From: Scalesia atractyloides | Lineage: Eukaryota; Streptophyta; Magnoliopsida; Asterales; Asteraceae | Direction of reading: 5' to 3' | Assembly: GCA_947069175.1 (NCBI GenBank) | Contig: CAMTDV010000013.1 | Span: forward strand, 12,038,501 to 12,102,500 | Length of the DNA stretch: 64,000 bases | In this document: positions 60,422-64,000 of the stretch, piece by piece | Layout: every line of letters starts with the position of its first letter | How positions within the stretch are numbered: position 1 is the stretch's first letter | Notes under the pieces: generated by a model | The model's input: the letters and a program-made list of their open reading frames with translations, nothing else | Told to the model about the DNA's origin: nothing | Database searches by the model: none | Position numbers and translations under genes: made by a program

Positions 60422-60531
60422 CCGGGTTAGACACACAGTCCAGTGGTGGACTGTGTGCATTTGAAACGTATTGGTCTCGGGTTCGAGTCTCATACACGGT
60501 TCCGAATTCCTTATATAATCCAAACCTTTTT
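60422..60531 (+). other. tRNA-like module B, second element
   Basis: Hairpin ACACAGTCC/GGACTGTGT (60433-60456), B-box-like GGTTCGAGTCT (60480-60490), T5 at 60527-60531. Confidence 0.75.
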
Positions 60532-60592
60532 ATAACTAAAATATAAAACAACTCAAATTGTATATAAATTTAATTAAAAATCCCATATCTTT

Positions 60593-60698
60593 CGGGTTAG
60601 TCACACAGCCCAATTGGTCGGGCTGTGTGCAACACGAAGCTCAGGTCGCGAGTTCGAGTCCGGTCGGTTACATGTTTATGAAATTATCAAACCTTTTT
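60593..60698 (+). other. tRNA-like module C, second element
   Basis: Hairpin ACACAGCCC/GGGCTGTGT (60603-60628), with both sides of one pair changed relative to module B; B-box-like AGTTCGAGTCC (60651-60661); T5 at 60694-60698. Confidence 0.78.
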
Positions 60699-60763
60699 AA
60701 AATATAAACAGATTATGGTTTACCTCAGTAAATGTATATATGTAATTAAAAATGGATATATTC

Positions 60764-60885
60764 CGGGTTAGACACGTAGCTCAGTTGGTAGAGCTGCGTG
60801 CACGTATACGCGAGGTCACGAGTTCGAAACCTGTGCGCTGCAATCTGTTTCACCGGCCCGATGTGATTAAAAACATATTTTTTTT
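60764..60885 (+). other. tRNA-like module D, second element
   Basis: A box TAGCTCAGTTGG in stem CACGTAGCTC/GAGCTGCGTG (60773-60800), B-box-like AGTTCGAAACC (60821-60831), T8 at 60878-60885. Confidence 0.78.
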
Positions 60886-61838
60886 AATTGAACTTTTGTC
60901 TATTTTTTTCCTTAAAAACTATAATAAAATATAATCAAATAATACCTTTTAGCACCTAAAAATAGTAGTATTACAATAAAAACATCTAAAATGCTTAACA
61001 AAGGTAGAAATAATAAATTTAACTAAAATATATTTACCGAATTATTACGTGAATATTTAGGTTAGCTTTTCTCGTCGGTTGGTATTTTTAAATCGTGCGC
61101 GCTCTTCATCAAAACAAAACGCACCCACTGTGAGTGAATTCCTACCACTTCCCCTTTTTATTCATGTTTTTGGGGTGTATCATGTGTCGTTTCACTTATA
61201 TTACTTATTCAACTCTCGTGCTATTACCATTATATGAACTAGCGTGCTATGTGATGTTTTGTTTATTGTGATTTGTGGTTATATTTTCTCATTTCAGTCA
61301 AGCTCACATTAGGCCCATTTGTTCCCCATTACATACGGGTAGAACGTCGCGTTGCCTAATTAGATCGGCTCTGTTTGATTGAGCCTTGATCTCACAGCAC
61401 ATCGTTTATCGTGCTCACATGTACATTGCTAGATGATTATGTGGTTTGTATACATTACATATACGTTGCTCATATTTGGTTTATGCACATTTTATTAAAA
61501 TTAATAAACATATCAATTCTTTCTAATGTTTAATCAGGATTCACTCGCCAACTTTTATTAAATCTCTAATTTTACACATGATACATGTGATCAGGTTGAA
61601 GCAAGGAACATATAGGACTTGGGCCTTAGAAGAAAAATAAAGCGTTATGTGAATGTCATGTTTAGAACATTTTGTGTTTGTATGGATTATGTGTTGGTTG
61701 GGAATATTTCTTTTTAATTTGAAATAATAAATATGAAACTTTTATTATAATAAATGTCATGAGCTTTGATGAAAACCCAATCATGCCCCGACTACCATAT
61801 CCGATGCGGGTCAGGGTGTGACAGATTGGTATCAGAGC

Positions 61839-62666
61839 TCTTGACTATAGGGATATATGATAGGTTATTAGATCCTTAGAGCCTATACTATAGTCGATTA
61901 GATTTTAATTGCTTACCTGTTAATTGGTTACATGCAAACTCATGATATTTACTTGTTTTACATTTATCTCACACACATGCAAGCACTCCTACTACTGTAT
62001 TATTTTGTGTGATATTCAATGTGATATACATATTGTTAACATAAACAGATATACGAATCACGCACGTCTTAATTTTCACATATTTGAACATTTTTCATGC
62101 TTTCTTTCTCCAAATTTCGTGATGTTTTCATTTTTCAATCTCATCAAAGTGAGTTCTACGACGGACATGTAGTAACTAGAAGGGTACAAGTACCGGTAGT
62201 CGAAACGTCCTGTCTAGGATTGACATTCGTATAAATCCAATATAACGGACCAGTTTGCCTACCTGGGGACTAACGATGAGAGCACGAAGGACCTATTAGG
62301 CCAAAGCATGTCACACCAAACGTCGCGTGAACTAACCCCACTTTGAGTTGTCACCGTGTCTACACCAGGACACCTTCCGACTTTATTCCTCGCAATCATG
62401 TTTTACGATTTTCATTCGGGTGGTGCGAGTTTTAACAGGCCAAAAACCAATGTGAACCATACATAGTCCAATAGTCATGGGGGCCCACATGACTACCTAG
62501 GCCAAGTATGGGGGACATATCGGGGGCCCAAACAGGAGCAAGGCCCAAGACATCCAATGGATGTAGTGAATTTATTTTTCTCAATTATTTTGTGGATGTT
62601 AATTTCTAAATGCGACACATGACACCAAAACGTCAAACTCATAATCTCGTTACGTATTTCCTGTAG
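61839..62666 (+). other. 5' leader of the second element
   Basis: Non-coding leader, matching 50497-51330 of the first element in order and landmarks. Confidence 0.75.
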
Positions 62667-63727
62667 ATGTCTTCTAGGCACTCTCGAGGAGGTAGGTGAT
62701 CAGGAAGATCCGGCGAGCGTATGGCTGCTCAAATAGCCCAACAAATGGTCTCCTTAATTCCCGATATCGTAATTCAAGTCCAATAAGCTCTCGCCGCTAA
62801 TCCTGTTAACCCAATCAATCAAGAGGGTCAAAATGCTGCCAACCATCCCACAAACACCACCAAGTGCACCTACAAGCACTTCAACTCCTGTGACCCTCCA
62901 AAGTATGAAGGGACTGAAGGGGTCACTACTCTCCTTCGATGGTTTGAAGAGATGGAGAGTACTTTCCTCAATTGTGATTGTCCCAACGACCGTAAGGTTC
63001 GTTATGCTATTGGTCGTCTGTATGGAGTAGCACTCATGTAGTGGAATGCTGAGAAAGGCAGACGGGGTGCCGAAGCTGCAGTAGCCCTGACTTGGGAAGA
63101 ATTGAGAGAACTCATGACCAGATGCTTCTGTCCAAGAAGTGAAATTAAGAAGTTAGAAGATGAGTTCTATTTCTTGAAGCAAAAAGAGGGAGACCATATA
63201 ACCTACAACAAGAGGTTTCTCGAGTTGAATCAAATGGTTCCCAATTTGTTCACTCCTCTTTACCGTTTGATCGAGCACTACATACGGGGTCTTCCTTCGA
63301 AGATTCAAGACTCTGTGATAAGTACTACGCCTGCAACTCTGGAGGCAGCAATGGAGCTAGCTACTGAGCTCACTGAAAATCACATTAGGAACGGGGATTT
63401 CAAAGACGAGAAGAAGAAAGATAAAACACCAACTGAAACCCCTAACCCAACCCAAACTGGATCCTCTTCTCGATTTGCTGGCAAGAGAAAGCGAAATGGG
63501 AAGAACTTTGCTGTCACCCAAACCAACCAACCCATTGCCGCCGCTCCAATCACCCAAGTTGCTCCTTCTACCGCTCCATTCAAGAAACAGTATACATGAC
63601 CTCACCCAAAATGTAACCGATGTTAATATCACCACCCTCTTGAGAACCCATGTCTTCTGCACCGGTTGTGGCCGTGCAGGTCATACAATCCAAACCTATC
63701 GATCTCTTCAAAGACCAGCCCGTAACC
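62667..63727 (+). pseudogene. Decayed gypsy gag of the second element
   Basis: Same protein as 51331-52674 and collinear in one frame, with four in-frame stops: TGA 62697, TAA 62784, TAG 63039, TGA 63597. Three of the four fit C-to-T or G-to-A changes of Arg, Gln and Trp codons found in the relative. The gag core (ELMTRCFCPRSEIKKLEDEF) is intact. The knuckle region is cut off by the LTR inserted at 63728. Confidence 0.88.
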
Positions 63728-64000
63728 TGTCACACCCCGACCCGCAGCGGAATAAGAGTCGGGGCATAATTGGGTTATCACCAAAGCTCATGACATTTAC
63801 TAATATGTTTCATATTTATTAAAGTCAAAATTACATTCCAAATAATCCAAACATGTCCACACAATACAAAGAAAATAAACCAAACATAACAATCCCAAAC
63901 TCTAAATCGTTTTATTCTTCTAGTCCAATCCTATGTGTTCCTAGCTGCTGCTGGTTCACCTGTATCATGTGTAAAAATGGGGGTTTTTGGGTCAACATAA
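63728..64000 (-). mobile_element. Inverted related LTR, start of a third element
   Basis: Begins TGTCACACCCCGACCCGC, the reverse complement of the end of the LTRs above, and continues antisense with matching landmarks (CTCATGACATTTA, CACCTGTATCATGTGTAAAA). It runs off the window. It sits inside the gag of the second element; the preceding bases TAACC would be its target duplication. Confidence 0.85.

Larger units (their letters stand above)
59544..61823 (+). repeat. 5' LTR of the second element
   Basis: 2,280 bp, TGTAACATTTG...GGTGTGACA, clearly diverged from the other two LTRs but with the same order: antisense module, TATA box, three sense modules, and a single copy of the TTAGGCCCAT repeat (61308-61360). 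Confidence 0.88.
59544..63727 (+). mobile_element. Second, older member of the gag-only family (3' truncated)
   Basis: 5' LTR 59544-61823, primer site TGGTATCAGAGC at 61827-61838, leader, and decayed gag from 62667. The element is cut at 63728 by an LTR in the opposite orientation and the rest lies outside the window, so whether it carried pol cannot be judged. Confidence 0.85.

Overview
The window looks like nuclear DNA of a eudicot plant: AT-rich, with intron-containing and intronless plant-type genes separated by layers of transposable elements. The repeat types and gene families would fit a member of the Asteraceae, but that placement is inference; no marker in the window proves it.

Genes lie mainly in the first 27 kb. 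A UGT90A-like glycosyltransferase is present twice, head to head. The right copy (7728-9140, +) is open over its full length but lacks two residues of the UDP-sugar signature, including its histidine. The left copy (1-944, -) is broken and runs off the window. The two copies are the coding parts of a large inverted duplication (about 1-2945 against 6065-8683). Its loop holds a probable solo LTR, its left arm a hAT element carrying a BED zinc-finger ORF, and its right arm a long-TIR element with a MITE nested in it. Convergent to the intact UGT is a 12-exon gene (15412-9459, -) for an 855-residue GH127 (DUF1680) beta-L-arabinofuranosidase-like protein, whose splice sites and metal/catalytic residues all check by eye. 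Further right are a Ty1/copia element (17534-25344, TSD TTACT) with a 3.2-kb solo LTR inserted in its gag (TSD CCTTC), and an intronless AGC VIII kinase pseudogene (26773-25549, -).

From 27 to 47 kb there is no convincing intact gene. The region holds decayed copia sequence, foldback MULE-like elements, microsatellites, a GC-rich hairpin patch, and a Pack-MULE-like element (45266-46741, 9-bp TSD) carrying a cryptochrome-DASH-like fragment.

From 47.8 kb to the end the window is dominated by one long-LTR Ty3/gypsy-like family. One complete copy (47872-56529, TSD TGTAA) carries gag only, so it is non-autonomous. A second, older copy starts at 59544 and is cut at 63728 by an oppositely oriented related LTR. 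The most unusual feature is in these LTRs. Each of the three complete LTRs contains four tRNA-like modules with Pol III type A and B boxes, usually followed by a T-run: one antisense in U3 and three in tandem downstream of the TATA box. Stems in the sense modules show compensatory base changes.
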